From the NCBI GenBank assembly GCA_017446775.1, contig JAFSQE010000005.1:1-32645 (forward strand): a DNA stretch of 32,645 nucleotides. Direction: 5' to 3'. A program made the translations under genes and the position numbers. The notes under the pieces are model-generated. The model was not told the DNA's origin. It did no database searches and worked only from the letters and a program-made list of their open reading frames with translations. Of the stretch, positions 18,803 to 26,929 are shown piece by piece; positions within the stretch are counted from its first letter, which is position 1; each line of letters starts with the position of its first letter. The stretch comes from Bacteroidales bacterium (GTDB taxonomy: Bacteria > Bacteroidota > Bacteroidia > Bacteroidales > UBA932).

Positions 18803-19659
18803 TCCAGCTTAATCCAGTTTATAGAGATGTCGCGGCGCCAGTAAGTCATCTGCTTCTTGGCGTAGTGACGGGTGTTTCGCTTGATAAGCCGCTCCGCCTC
18901 TTCCAGGGGGTATTTCCCGTCGAAATAATCGAACAGCTCTTTGTAGCCCACTGTATTCAGCGCCGGCAGGTCGCGGTATCCCGCCAGCGAGCGCGCCTCC
19001 TGCTCCAGCCCCTCCTCCATCATCTTCTCTACACGGGCATCAATGCGGGCATACAGCGCCTCCCGCTCCCGGGTAAGACCGATTTTCTCTATCTGGAACG
19101 GACGCTGCTTGGCTGGCGAAGTCTTGAAAGAGGAGAACTTGCGGCCGGTGGCGATTGTCACCTCCAGGGCACGCACCACCCGCTGCCGGTTGGCAATATC
19201 GATTGAGTGGTAGCTCTCAGGATCCAGTTGCTCCAGCTGCCGCTGCAGTGATTCGATGCCTTCAGTATCCATACGGCGCATGAGTTCGCTGCGGATTTGC
19301 AGCTCCGACGGCGGGAAATCGTCCAGCCCGTCGCACAGCGCATCGATATAGAATCCGGAACCGCCTGTCATAACCAGCGTGTCGTGGTCTTTGAAGAGTT
19401 CCTGGAGCAGCGCCATCGCCTCCAGCTCAAATATGCCGGCGGTGTAATGCTCTTCAACAGAGTGGTTGGCTATCATATAGTGCTGCACGGCAGCCAGCTG
19501 CTCCTCTGAGGGTCGCGCCACGCCTATTTTCATCTCGCGGAAGATCTGCCGCGAATCACAATTGATTATCGGGGAATGTAACTGCTGCGCCTTCGCGATT
19601 GCAAAGTCGCTCTTGCCCACCGCCGTGGGACCGAGTATAATCAGCAGTTTTTTAGTCAA
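18799..19659 (-). CDS. miaA: tRNA dimethylallyltransferase MiaA
   Basis: Adds the dimethylallyl group to A37 of tRNAs reading UNN codons. The 286-residue protein has the P-loop GPTAVGKS near the N-terminus, then INCDSRQIFREMKIGVARP, VMTGGSGFYIDALCDGLDD and the C-terminal NTVGYKELFDYFDG and RNTRHYAKKQMTYWRRD blocks. The start is uncertain. An ATG at 19737 would add 26 Thr/Arg/Lys-rich residues that merely read the acidic tail of the upstream gene in another frame. The TTG at 19659, overlapping the upstream stop, gives the usual N-terminus and is preferred. Confidence 0.93.
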   Translation of the reverse strand: MTKKLLIILGPTAVGKSDFAIAKAQQLHSPIINCDSRQIFREMKIGVARPSEEQLAAVQHYMIANHSVEEHYTAGIFELEAMALLQELFKDHDTLVMTGGSGFYIDALCDGLDDFPPSELQIRSELMRRMDTEGIESLQRQLEQLDPESYHSIDIANRQRVVRALEVTIATGRKFSSFKTSPAKQRPFQIEKIGLTREREALYARIDARVEKMMEEGLEQEARSLAGYRDLPALNTVGYKELFDYFDGKYPLEEAERLIKRNTRHYAKKQMTYWRRDISINWIKLD

Positions 19660-20194
19660 GGGTGTCGTCTTCGAGGCCGCCGTCGTAGATCTCCTCCTGC
19701 CCGTCCTCGTCGTCTTCGTCTTCCTCGTCGTCGTCAAAATCTATAGCGGGTGCACCTGCGCCACGGACGGGATTCTCGTAGAGGTAATCTTCATATTTGT
19801 CGGCAAACTGGCCGGGGTTGTGCCCTTTTTCTGCAATCAGCAGCGGATAGCTGCGACGCGGATCCTCTTCCATCTCGCCCTCGATAGACAGGTTGATGGT
19901 ACGCTTGCTGCGCAGGTCATAGACCAGATCGAAGCGGACCTGCTCCCTGCCGGCCACATCGGCAAAGGTAATCCTGTCCAGGGTACCGTCGCCAAGATCA
20001 AAGAGACCGTACTGGCTGGTGCACTTGCCGGAAGCATCGTATGCCCTGTATATCACCATCTGGTCTGTAGAAAAGCACAACTCGCCCAGTATGAACTTGT
20101 TGAAACGGAACAGGTTCATATCGGCGCGGACTGCCCACTCGCGCATAAATACCCTGCTGACAGGGACGGTAGCCTTTATCTTATATATCTTCAT
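19652..20194 (-). CDS. pRiA4b ORF-3-like / IS1096 passenger TnpR-type protein
   Basis: A 180-residue protein of a family often labelled plasmid pRiA4b ORF-3-like or IS1096 passenger TnpR; despite the name it shows no resolvase motif and no mobile element surrounds it. The N-terminal two-thirds is beta-rich (MVIYRAYDASGKCTSQYGLFDLGDGTLDR and VRFDLVYDLRSKRTINLSIE as two separate stretches) and ends with a PLLIAEKG-like block; the last 30 residues are almost wholly Asp/Glu. A longer frame extends upstream to 20752 but only by reading antisense through yigZ, so the ATG at 20194 just after the promoter is chosen. Its end overlaps the miaA start. The family's function is unknown. Confidence 0.8.
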   Translation of the reverse strand: MKIYKIKATVPVSRVFMREWAVRADMNLFRFNKFILGELCFSTDQMVIYRAYDASGKCTSQYGLFDLGDGTLDRITFADVAGREQVRFDLVYDLRSKRTINLSIEGEMEEDPRRSYPLLIAEKGHNPGQFADKYEDYLYENPVRGAGAPAIDFDDDEEDEDDEDGQEEIYDGGLEDDTLD

Positions 20195-20217
20195 ATCACA
20201 CGTATGTCTTTTGACAC

Positions 20218-20249
20218 TTTGCAAAAGTACAAATAATGGCGTATATTCG
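20218..20249 (+). promoter_or_regulatory. Putative promoter for yigZ and the pyr-ser string
   Basis: TTTG (20218-20221), a 20-nt spacer and TATATTCG (20242-20249) match the Bacteroidota pattern with one change in the -7 element. Transcription would begin only a few nucleotides before the ATG at 20258, leaving almost no leader. Confidence 0.45.
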
Positions 20250-20252
20250 CAA
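20222..20252 (-). promoter_or_regulatory. Promoter for the pRiA4b-like gene and miaA
   Basis: On the minus strand TTG (20250-20252), a 20-nt spacer and TACTTTTG (20222-20229) fit the Bacteroidota consensus. It lies about 28 nt before the ATG at 20194 and interleaves with the plus-strand yigZ promoter. Confidence 0.65.
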
Positions 20253-20257
20253 CATAA

Positions 20258-20872
20258 ATGAACCTCGGGCCACAATCTCACTCCGATTGCTACAAGAGCA
20301 TAAGCGCCCCCTGCAAAGGCATCTTCAAGGACAAGGGGAGCAAGTTTCTCGCTTTTGCATATCCCGTAGACAGCGAAGAGCAGGTAAAGGAGATCATCTC
20401 GGGTATCAGGAAAGAGTATTTTGACGCCCGGCACCATTGCTACGCCTACAGGCTGGGCCTGATGGCGGACAAATGGCGCGCCAACGACGACGGCGAGCCC
20501 TCTTCCACCGCCGGGAAGCCGATACTGGGGCAGCTTGTCGCAAACGACCTTAGCGACATCCTTATAGTCGTGGTCCGCTATTTTGGCGGCATACTGCTGG
20601 GCACGCCCGGCCTTATCAACGCCTACAAATCGGCTGCTGCCGATGCTATCGCCAATGCCACGGTGGTAGAGAAAATCGCCACGGTGCGCTATCGTATCCG
20701 CTTCGATTATGCCAGGATGAACGCCGTAATGAAGTGTCTCAAAGATTTCCACCTGCCGGTGGAGGTTCCCGAATACGGCGACGAGTGCACTCTGGAAACA
20801 TCCGTAAGGCTCACATCCGAAGCTTCATTTACCGATACAATGAACAAGATCTGCATATGTCAAAGAGTCTGA
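20258..20872 (+). CDS. YigZ/IMPACT family protein
   Basis: A 204-residue member of the YigZ/IMPACT family. The N-terminal IMPACT domain shows the conserved [42 protein letters not shown] and [21 protein letters not shown] blocks; a smaller C-terminal domain follows. Eukaryotic IMPACT acts in translational stress control, while the bacterial role is unsettled. The ATG at 20258 is the only start before the conserved blocks. The 3' end overlaps the pyrB start by 16 nt, so they are co-translated on one transcript. Confidence 0.93.
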   Translation: MNLGPQSHSDCYKSISAPCKGIFKDKGSKFLAFAYPVDSEEQVKEIISGIRKEYFDARHHCYAYRLGLMADKWRANDDGEPSSTAGKPILGQLVANDLSDILIVVVRYFGGILLGTPGLINAYKSAAADAIANATVVEKIATVRYRIRFDYARMNAVMKCLKDFHLPVEVPEYGDECTLETSVRLTSEASFTDTMNKICICQRV

Positions 20873-21762
20873 TATCAATCAACGATTTCTCCCGGGACGA
20901 ACTCCTGCACATCCTTTCTGTAGCCCGCGAAATGGAGGAGACCGGCAGCAGCAAGCTGCTGGACGGCAAGGTGGTGGCGTGCCTGTTCTTTGAACCCTCC
21001 ACCCGCACCCGCCTCAGCTTTGAGACGGCCGCCAAACGCCTTGGGGCAAAGGTCATCGGCTTCAGCGACGTGGCCAACACCAGCATCAGCAAGGGAGAAA
21101 CCCTCAAGGACACCATAAAGATGGTATCCAATTATGTAGATATCATCGTGATGCGGCACCCGCTGGAGGGGGCCGCCCGCTACGCCAGCGAGATATGCGA
21201 CATTCCGGTGGTGAATGCCGGCGACGGCGCCAACCAGCACCCCAGCCAGACACTGCTCGACCTCTACACGATCCTCCAGACCCAGGGTCGTCTGGAGAGG
21301 GTTGCCGTGAACATGGTGGGCGATTTGAAATACGGGCGCACGGTCCATTCGCTGCTGCAGGCCCTATCACACTTTGACCCGGAGTTCATATTCACCGCAC
21401 CAGAGGCCCTGCGCATGCCGGCGGAATACAAGACCTTCCTTGAAAAGCGCGGCATCCCGTTCCTGGAGACCGACTCGCTCATGGAGCACCTCTGCGACTG
21501 CGACATTCTGTACATGACCCGCGTACAGCAGGAACGGTTCAGCGACCCCATGGAATACGAGAAGTTCAAGGATGTCTACCGCCTGGAGCGCTCTATGCTT
21601 GCCGGAGTGCGCGAGAACATGAAGATACTGCACCCCCTGCCGCGCGTGGGCGAGATTGCAGAAGATGTGGACAACACCCCCTATGCATATTATTTCAAGC
21701 AGGCCCAGAACGGCATGTATGTCCGCATGGCCATCATCGCCTGCCTGCTGGGTTACAGATAA
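20857..21762 (+). CDS. pyrB: Aspartate carbamoyltransferase catalytic subunit
   Basis: Joins carbamoyl phosphate and aspartate in the first committed step of pyrimidine synthesis. The 301-residue protein has the carbamoyl-phosphate motif Ser48-Thr-Arg-Thr-Arg52, the [11 protein letters not shown] loop, [17 protein letters not shown] and the late HPLPR motif. The frame extends upstream to 20734 inside yigZ, but the ATG at 20857 gives the normal N-terminus. The pyrI gene follows 9 nt later, so this is the dodecameric, allosterically controlled class of the enzyme. Confidence 0.97.
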   Translation: MSKSLISINDFSRDELLHILSVAREMEETGSSKLLDGKVVACLFFEPSTRTRLSFETAAKRLGAKVIGFSDVANTSISKGETLKDTIKMVSNYVDIIVMRHPLEGAARYASEICDIPVVNAGDGANQHPSQTLLDLYTILQTQGRLERVAVNMVGDLKYGRTVHSLLQALSHFDPEFIFTAPEALRMPAEYKTFLEKRGIPFLETDSLMEHLCDCDILYMTRVQQERFSDPMEYEKFKDVYRLERSMLAGVRENMKILHPLPRVGEIAEDVDNTPYAYYFKQAQNGMYVRMAIIACLLGYR

Positions 21763-21771
21763 ACCACCGAT

Positions 21772-22236
21772 ATGTCAGAGAGAAACACACAACTCAAGGT
21801 GAGTGCCATAAAAGACGGCACCGTACTGGACCATATCCCGGCGCAGAGCCTCTTCCAGGTAATCGATATCCTGGATCTGAGCCACTGCGGCAATCCCGTC
21901 ACCATCGGGGTCAATCTGGAGAGCAAGACTCTGGGACGCAAGGGAATCATCAAGATTTCCGACCGCTTCTTTTTAGACGAAGAGCTCAGCCGCATCGCAC
22001 TGGCAGCTCCCGATGCCACGGTGAACATCATCCGCGACTATCAGGTGGTATCCAAGAAACGGATAGAACTCCCCGCCGAGGTCATCGGCATAGCCAAATG
22101 TTCCAACCCGATGTGCGTTACAAACAACCAGGCCGTAACCACCCGCTTTGCCACCGTTGTCGAGGATAAAAAAGTCAAACTTTTGTGCCACTATTGCGAG
22201 AAAACCACAGAGGAATTTATACCTTTACGCCATTAA
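21772..22236 (+). CDS. pyrI: Aspartate carbamoyltransferase regulatory subunit
   Basis: Binds the nucleotide effectors (CTP, ATP) and holds PyrB trimers together. The 154-residue protein has the N-terminal effector domain (DGTVLDHIPAQ ... VNLESK) and a C-terminal zinc domain with Cys110, Cys115, Cys139 and Cys142, as in Escherichia coli PyrI. It lies between pyrB (9 nt) and serC (28 nt), all on the plus strand. No terminator or promoter is visible before serC. Confidence 0.96.
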   Translation: MSERNTQLKVSAIKDGTVLDHIPAQSLFQVIDILDLSHCGNPVTIGVNLESKTLGRKGIIKISDRFFLDEELSRIALAAPDATVNIIRDYQVVSKKRIELPAEVIGIAKCSNPMCVTNNQAVTTRFATVVEDKKVKLLCHYCEKTTEEFIPLRH

Positions 22237-22264
22237 AAGAGTAACATTATAACAGATACAGGCA

Positions 22265-23338
22265 ATGAAAAAAGCTTACAACTTCAACGCAGGCCCCTGC
22301 GTTCTTCCCCAAGCCGCCATCGACGCTGCGATAGCCGCCCTCAAGGATTTCAAAGGTACCGGAATGTCGGTTATTGAGGTTTCGCACCGCAGCAAAGAGT
22401 GGGGCGAGGTTATGGATGAATGCCGCGCGCTCTGGCGCGAGCTTCTCCACATTCCCGAAGAATATGAGATACTGTTCATGGCGGGCGGTGCTTCCACCCA
22501 GTTTTTGACAGTGCCGATGAACCTTCTGGAGAAAAAAGCCGCGTACCTTGAGACGGGCGTCTGGGCAAAGAAGGCCTGCAAAGAGGCATCCGCGCTGGGC
22601 GAGACAGTTGTTGTGGCATCTTCTGCCGACAAGACCTTCAGCTACATCCCCAAGGGGTGGACAATCCCCACCGACGTGGACTATTTCCATATCACCACCA
22701 ACAACACCATCTACGGCACCGAGATCCGCACCGATATCGACAGCCCCGTACCGCTGGTAGCCGATATGTCTTCTGATATCATGAGCCGTCCCGTGGATGT
22801 AAGCAAATACGGCGTCATCTACGGCGGCGCCCAGAAGAACGTAGGCCCCGCCGGAGTGGCTTTCTGCATCATCCGCAGGGATCTGCTGGGCAAGGTGAGC
22901 CGCCACATCCCCACCATGCTCAACTACCAGACCCATATCGACGGCGCATCCATGTTCAACACCCCGCCCGTATTCTCAATCTTCGTCATGAACGAGACCC
23001 TCAAGTGGCTCAAGGGGATTGGAGGGGTAGAAGCCATCCACAAGATCAATGTCAGCAAGGCCCAGATGCTTTACGACGAGATTGACCGCAACAGCATGTT
23101 TGTGGGCACCGCAGCCAAAGAAGACCGCTCTATCATGAACCTCTGCTTTGTGATGGCTCCCGGCAAAGAGGCTTTGCAAGACGAATTCCTCGCCTTTGCA
23201 AAAGAGCGTGGCATGGTGGGCATCAAGGGGCACCGCAGCGTGGGCGGGTTCCGCGCATCGCTCTACAACGCCTGCCCCGTGGAGGCCGTCCAGGCACTTA
23301 TCGCCTGCATGCAGGAATTCGAAAAAATCCATAAGTAA
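22265..23338 (+). CDS. serC: Phosphoserine aminotransferase
   Basis: A PLP enzyme that converts 3-phosphohydroxypyruvate to phosphoserine, and also serves pyridoxal phosphate synthesis. The 357-residue protein opens with [10 protein letters not shown], has MAGGASTQF, the [11 protein letters not shown] block and the PLP lysine Lys191 in AQKNVGPAG, and ends with [17 protein letters not shown]. Length is normal. The dehydrogenase for the previous step follows 6 nt later. Confidence 0.97.
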   Translation: MKKAYNFNAGPCVLPQAAIDAAIAALKDFKGTGMSVIEVSHRSKEWGEVMDECRALWRELLHIPEEYEILFMAGGASTQFLTVPMNLLEKKAAYLETGVWAKKACKEASALGETVVVASSADKTFSYIPKGWTIPTDVDYFHITTNNTIYGTEIRTDIDSPVPLVADMSSDIMSRPVDVSKYGVIYGGAQKNVGPAGVAFCIIRRDLLGKVSRHIPTMLNYQTHIDGASMFNTPPVFSIFVMNETLKWLKGIGGVEAIHKINVSKAQMLYDEIDRNSMFVGTAAKEDRSIMNLCFVMAPGKEALQDEFLAFAKERGMVGIKGHRSVGGFRASLYNACPVEAVQALIACMQEFEKIHK

Positions 23339-23344
23339 CATATC

Positions 23345-24268
23345 ATGAAAGTTCTTGTTGCTACAGAAAAGCCCTTTGCAGCCGCTGCCGTGGCTGGTAT
23401 CAGAGATATCGTAGAGGGTGCTGGACACACTCTCGCCCTGCTTGAGAAATATACCTGTAAAGAGGAGTTGCTGGCAGCTGTTGCCGATGCCGACGCGCTC
23501 ATAGTCCGTTCCGACAAAGTCACCGCAGAGGTGGCCGATGCGGCCAAAAACCTCAAGATAGTTGTACGCGCCGGTGCCGGTTTCGACAATCTGGACCTCG
23601 ACGCCCTCAGCGCGCACAAGGTGGTGGCCATGAACACCCCCGGCCAGAACGCCAACGCAGTGGCCGAGTTGGCCATTGCCATGATGATTTACATGTGCCG
23701 GAACCAGTTCACCCCCGCCACTGGCAGCGAAATCATGGGCAAGAAGATCGGCATCCAGGCCTTCGGGAATGTGGGCCGTCTGGTGGGCAAGAAGGCAGAG
23801 GCGCTGGGCATGGGCGTGATGGCCATAGACCCGTTTATCCCTGCAGAAAAGATTAAAGAGATGGGCGCAGAGCCGGCCGCAAGCCTGGAAGAACTTTACG
23901 GCAGCTGCAATTTTGTGTCTATCCATATCCCCGCAACCCCCGAGACCATCGGCAGCATCGGCTACGACCTTATCACCAGGATGCCCAAGGGTGCGACCCT
24001 TATCAACACCGCGCGCAAGGAGGTCATTGACGAGTCCGGGCTGGAAAAGGCCCTGGAAGACCGTCCCGATTTGAAATACGCCACCGACATCGCCCCGTCC
24101 AACTACGCCGCACTGCGCGAGAAGTTTGGCGAACGGGTATTCGCGACCCCCAAGAAGATGGGCGCCCAGACCGCAGAGGCCAACCTCAACGCCGGCCTGG
24201 CTGCAGCAAATCAAATCTGCGCCTTCTTTGAGACTGGATGTACTAAATTTCAACTCAACAATTTTTAA
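23345..24268 (+). CDS. serA: D-3-phosphoglycerate dehydrogenase, short form
   Basis: Oxidises 3-phosphoglycerate to 3-phosphohydroxypyruvate, the first step of serine synthesis. The 307-residue protein is the short form without the C-terminal ACT domain, so serine feedback through ACT is not expected. The catalytic Arg is in NTARKEV. The NAD loop reads AFGNVGR, with Ala for the first Gly. Where most family members have TPHxG, with the catalytic His, this one reads TPKKMG (Lys270-Lys271). This Lys-containing type is, to my knowledge, found in Bacteroides and in Entamoeba. It lies 6 nt after serC and 6 nt before the DUF1015 gene. Confidence 0.95.
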   Translation: MKVLVATEKPFAAAAVAGIRDIVEGAGHTLALLEKYTCKEELLAAVADADALIVRSDKVTAEVADAAKNLKIVVRAGAGFDNLDLDALSAHKVVAMNTPGQNANAVAELAIAMMIYMCRNQFTPATGSEIMGKKIGIQAFGNVGRLVGKKAEALGMGVMAIDPFIPAEKIKEMGAEPAASLEELYGSCNFVSIHIPATPETIGSIGYDLITRMPKGATLINTARKEVIDESGLEKALEDRPDLKYATDIAPSNYAALREKFGERVFATPKKMGAQTAEANLNAGLAAANQICAFFETGCTKFQLNNF

Positions 24269-24274
24269 TCACAT

Positions 24275-25570
24275 ATGGTAAAAGTCAAACCTTTTGCTGC
24301 ACTTCGGCCGCCCAGAAAATTCGCGGCCGAAGTTGCTTCTCGCCCCTATGATGTCCTGAATTCAGAAGAAGCCAGGGCAGAGGCCGGCGAGAAATCGCTA
24401 CTGCACATCATAAAGCCGGAGATCGATTTTGACCCGATTGCCGGCGAGCACGAACCCCGCGTATATGCAAAGGCTGTGGAGAATCTGCACAAATGGCAGG
24501 CAAACGGCTGGCTGGTCCAGGATAGTGCAGAGCACTATTATGTGTATGCCCAGACTATGGATTCCCGCACCCAGTACGGGCTGGTGCTCTGCGCCTATGT
24601 AGATGATTACCTGAGCGGCGCCATCAAGAAACACGAGCTCACCCGCAAAGAGAAGGAAGACGACCGCATGCGCCACTTCCGCGACCAGAACGCCAACGTA
24701 GAGCCGGTGTTCCTGGCATTCCGCGACAATGCCGTGCTTGAAGAGATCATCCGCCGCACCATCGCCGCCGAACCGGAATACGATTTTGTGGCAGAGGACG
24801 GCATCGGGCATACATTGTGGGTTGTCAACGACAAGGCTGACACCGCCGCCATCACCGCCGCTTTTGCCGGCATCGATGCGATGTATATCGCCGACGGGCA
24901 TCACCGCACCGCAGCCAGTGTCCGTATCGGGGTAGAGAAGCGCGAGCAGAACCCGAATCACCGTGGCGACGAGGAGTACAACTATTTCATGGCTGTGGCA
25001 TTCCCGCAGAGCGAGCTCAAGATAATGGATTACAACCGCGTTGTGAAAGACCTCAACGGCCTTAGTACCAAGCAGTTCATAGAGGCTCTGCAGAAAGATT
25101 TCGTTGTGGAGTGCCGCTGCGACTGCACCCTGGACGGGGGCAAATGCGAGTGTGAACTCCCCTGCCACTGTCCGTCAACAGTTCCTTACAGGCCGGAGAA
25201 ACTTCACAACTTCTCCATGTATCTGGAGGGCGTATGGTATTCCCTCACTGCAAAGCCGGGCACTTACAACGACAGCGACCCCATAGGCGTGCTGGACGTT
25301 ACGGTGCTCTCCAACCTGGTGCTGGACAAGATTCTGGGCATAAAAGACCTGCGCACCGACAAGCGTATCGACTTTGTGGGCGGCATCCGCGGCCTGGGCG
25401 AACTCAAAAGGCGTGTGGATTCCGGAGAGATGGCTGTAGCTTTCGCCCTCTATCCCGTGTCCATGGACCAGCTGATAACCATTGCCGACACCGGTAACAT
25501 CATGCCACCCAAGACGACATGGTTCGAACCCAAGCTCCGCAGCGGTCTGTTTATTCACTTTTTGCAATAA
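24275..25570 (+). CDS. DUF1015 family protein with cysteine-rich insertion
   Basis: A 431-residue cytoplasmic protein recognised as DUF1015 by its N-terminus (VKPFAALRPPRKFAAEVASRPYDV as a continuous opening), HHRTAASVRIG and NRVVKDLNGLS blocks, and the C-terminal PKTTWFEPKLRSGLFIH. It starts 6 nt after serA, closing a serC-serA-DUF1015 cluster that recurs in Bacteroidales, so a role in serine or phosphoserine metabolism is likely though unproven. Residues 280-299 hold seven Cys and one His in a short insertion, in a place where I would expect a brief variable loop. No signal peptide or membrane segment is present. Confidence 0.92.
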   Translation: MVKVKPFAALRPPRKFAAEVASRPYDVLNSEEARAEAGEKSLLHIIKPEIDFDPIAGEHEPRVYAKAVENLHKWQANGWLVQDSAEHYYVYAQTMDSRTQYGLVLCAYVDDYLSGAIKKHELTRKEKEDDRMRHFRDQNANVEPVFLAFRDNAVLEEIIRRTIAAEPEYDFVAEDGIGHTLWVVNDKADTAAITAAFAGIDAMYIADGHHRTAASVRIGVEKREQNPNHRGDEEYNYFMAVAFPQSELKIMDYNRVVKDLNGLSTKQFIEALQKDFVVECRCDCTLDGGKCECELPCHCPSTVPYRPEKLHNFSMYLEGVWYSLTAKPGTYNDSDPIGVLDVTVLSNLVLDKILGIKDLRTDKRIDFVGGIRGLGELKRRVDSGEMAVAFALYPVSMDQLITIADTGNIMPPKTTWFEPKLRSGLFIHFLQ

Positions 25571-25576
25571 AATTTT

Positions 25577-25584
25577 TACCTTAG
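25577..25584 (+). promoter_or_regulatory. Possible -7 element for the sugar transporter gene
   Basis: TACCTTAG differs from TAnnTTTG at one base and lies in the 62-nt gap before the transporter ATG at 25633. No convincing TTTG is present 19-21 nt upstream, so this is a weak call. Confidence 0.3.
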
Positions 25585-25632
25585 TCGAAATTTACCCGTT
25601 TGGACAATTATTATCAACAAACAAATAACACT

Positions 25633-26901
25633 ATGACACAAACTAAATCACAGAACTACACACCTGCAATCATTGTGATGTTCGCCCTCTTCTTCATGAT
25701 CGCCTTCGTCACAAACCTCGCCGGTTCGATGGGTGTGGTTGTTACCAACCAGTTTGGCGCCAGCAAGGCTCTCAGCCAGCTTGGCACTCTCGCAAACTTT
25801 ATCGCATACGCCTGCATGGGTATTCCCGCCGGCCTGATTCTGCGCCGCAAGGGTTATAAATTCACTGCCCTGGCTGCAGTTATCGTGGGCTTCATAGGCG
25901 TTGCAATCCAGTTCGTTTCTGGTTATGCAGAGAGCTTCTTCGTATATGTGCTGGGCGCATTTGTGGCTGGTTTCTCAATGTGTATGCTCAACATCGTGGT
26001 CAACCCCATGCTCAACACCCTGGGCGGCGGCGGTAACAAGGGCAATCAGCTCATCCAGATGGGCGGAAGCTGCAACTCCATCGGTGGTACCATAGCTCCT
26101 ATCCTGGTAGGCTGGCTTGTGGGCGGTTCCATAGCAGATGCAACCGTTGCAAAGGCAGCGCCCGTGATGATTATCGCCATGGCCATCTTTGCCATTGCGT
26201 TCCTGGTGATTATGCTCACCAAGATTCCCGAGCCCCACATGGAAACTGCAGAAGAGAAAGCGGCACGCCGCCAGGGCAAGGCAGTCAAGGATGCACACAG
26301 CCCCCTGAGCTTCCGTCACTTCATGCTGGGTGCAATCGCCATCTTCTTCTATGTAGGTATCGAGGTCGGTATCCCCAACACCGCCAACATCCACTTCTCC
26401 AGCCTTGAAACCGTAGGTCCCGCTGTCGCAGGCTTCTTTATCGGTGCATACTGGTTCTGCATGCTCATCGGCCGTCTTATCGGCAGTGCCATCGGCGGTA
26501 AGGTCTCCAGCAAGGCCATGCTCATCACCACATCTTCAGTAGCTATCCTGTTCCTGATTCTGGCGATGTTCATCCCCGAGACATCTACCGTTACCGTCGG
26601 CTCCAGGACCATCCCTCTGAGCTTCGGTTTTCTGACCCTCTGCGGTCTGTGCACCTCCGTGATGTGGGGCGCCATCTTCAACCTGGCAACCGAAGGCCTG
26701 GGCAAATACACTGCACCCGCTTCCGGTATCTTCATGACCCTGGTTTGCGGCGGTGGTATCATCCCGTTCCTGCAGAACCTGCTGGCAGACAAGGTTGGCT
26801 CCATCCCCAGCTACTGGCTGATTGTAGCCTGCCTCGCATTCCTGCTTTACTACGGTCTTGCAGGTCACAAGAACGTGAACAAAGACATCCCTGTAGAATA
26901 G
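25633..26901 (+). CDS. MFS sugar transporter, FHS/glucose-galactose type
   Basis: A 422-residue inner-membrane permease with about twelve hydrophobic segments. MFS features include GIPAGLILRRKGYK between helices 2 and 3, the NIVVNPMLNTLGG stretch in helix 4 typical of the fucose:H+ symporter-like (FHS) group, and a charged central loop (EEKAARRQGKAVKD) between the halves. Members carry glucose, galactose or fucose with protons. A TTG at 25600 gives a longer frame, but the ATG at 25633 is preferred. The ROK kinase follows 28 nt later, so the pair likely imports and phosphorylates a hexose. Confidence 0.93.
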   Translation: MTQTKSQNYTPAIIVMFALFFMIAFVTNLAGSMGVVVTNQFGASKALSQLGTLANFIAYACMGIPAGLILRRKGYKFTALAAVIVGFIGVAIQFVSGYAESFFVYVLGAFVAGFSMCMLNIVVNPMLNTLGGGGNKGNQLIQMGGSCNSIGGTIAPILVGWLVGGSIADATVAKAAPVMIIAMAIFAIAFLVIMLTKIPEPHMETAEEKAARRQGKAVKDAHSPLSFRHFMLGAIAIFFYVGIEVGIPNTANIHFSSLETVGPAVAGFFIGAYWFCMLIGRLIGSAIGGKVSSKAMLITTSSVAILFLILAMFIPETSTVTVGSRTIPLSFGFLTLCGLCTSVMWGAIFNLATEGLGKYTAPASGIFMTLVCGGGIIPFLQNLLADKVGSIPSYWLIVACLAFLLYYGLAGHKNVNKDIPVE

Positions 26902-26929
26902 TCTAAAACCTTCTAAATAGAGATTCAAG

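Noticed and set aside
19652-20194. Transposon resolvase suggested by the TnpR label
   Set aside because: There is no serine-recombinase catalytic motif, no helix-turn-helix, and no inverted repeats or transposase nearby. The label is inherited from the family name.
20195-20752. N-terminal extension of the pRiA4b-like gene to 20752
   Set aside because: The extension reads antisense through yigZ and crosses the gene's own promoter. The ATG at 20194 gives the normal family N-terminus.
22237-22264. Separate promoter before serC
   Set aside because: The 28-nt gap holds no TAnnTTTG-like element and no terminator follows pyrI, so I treat yigZ to DUF1015 as one transcript.
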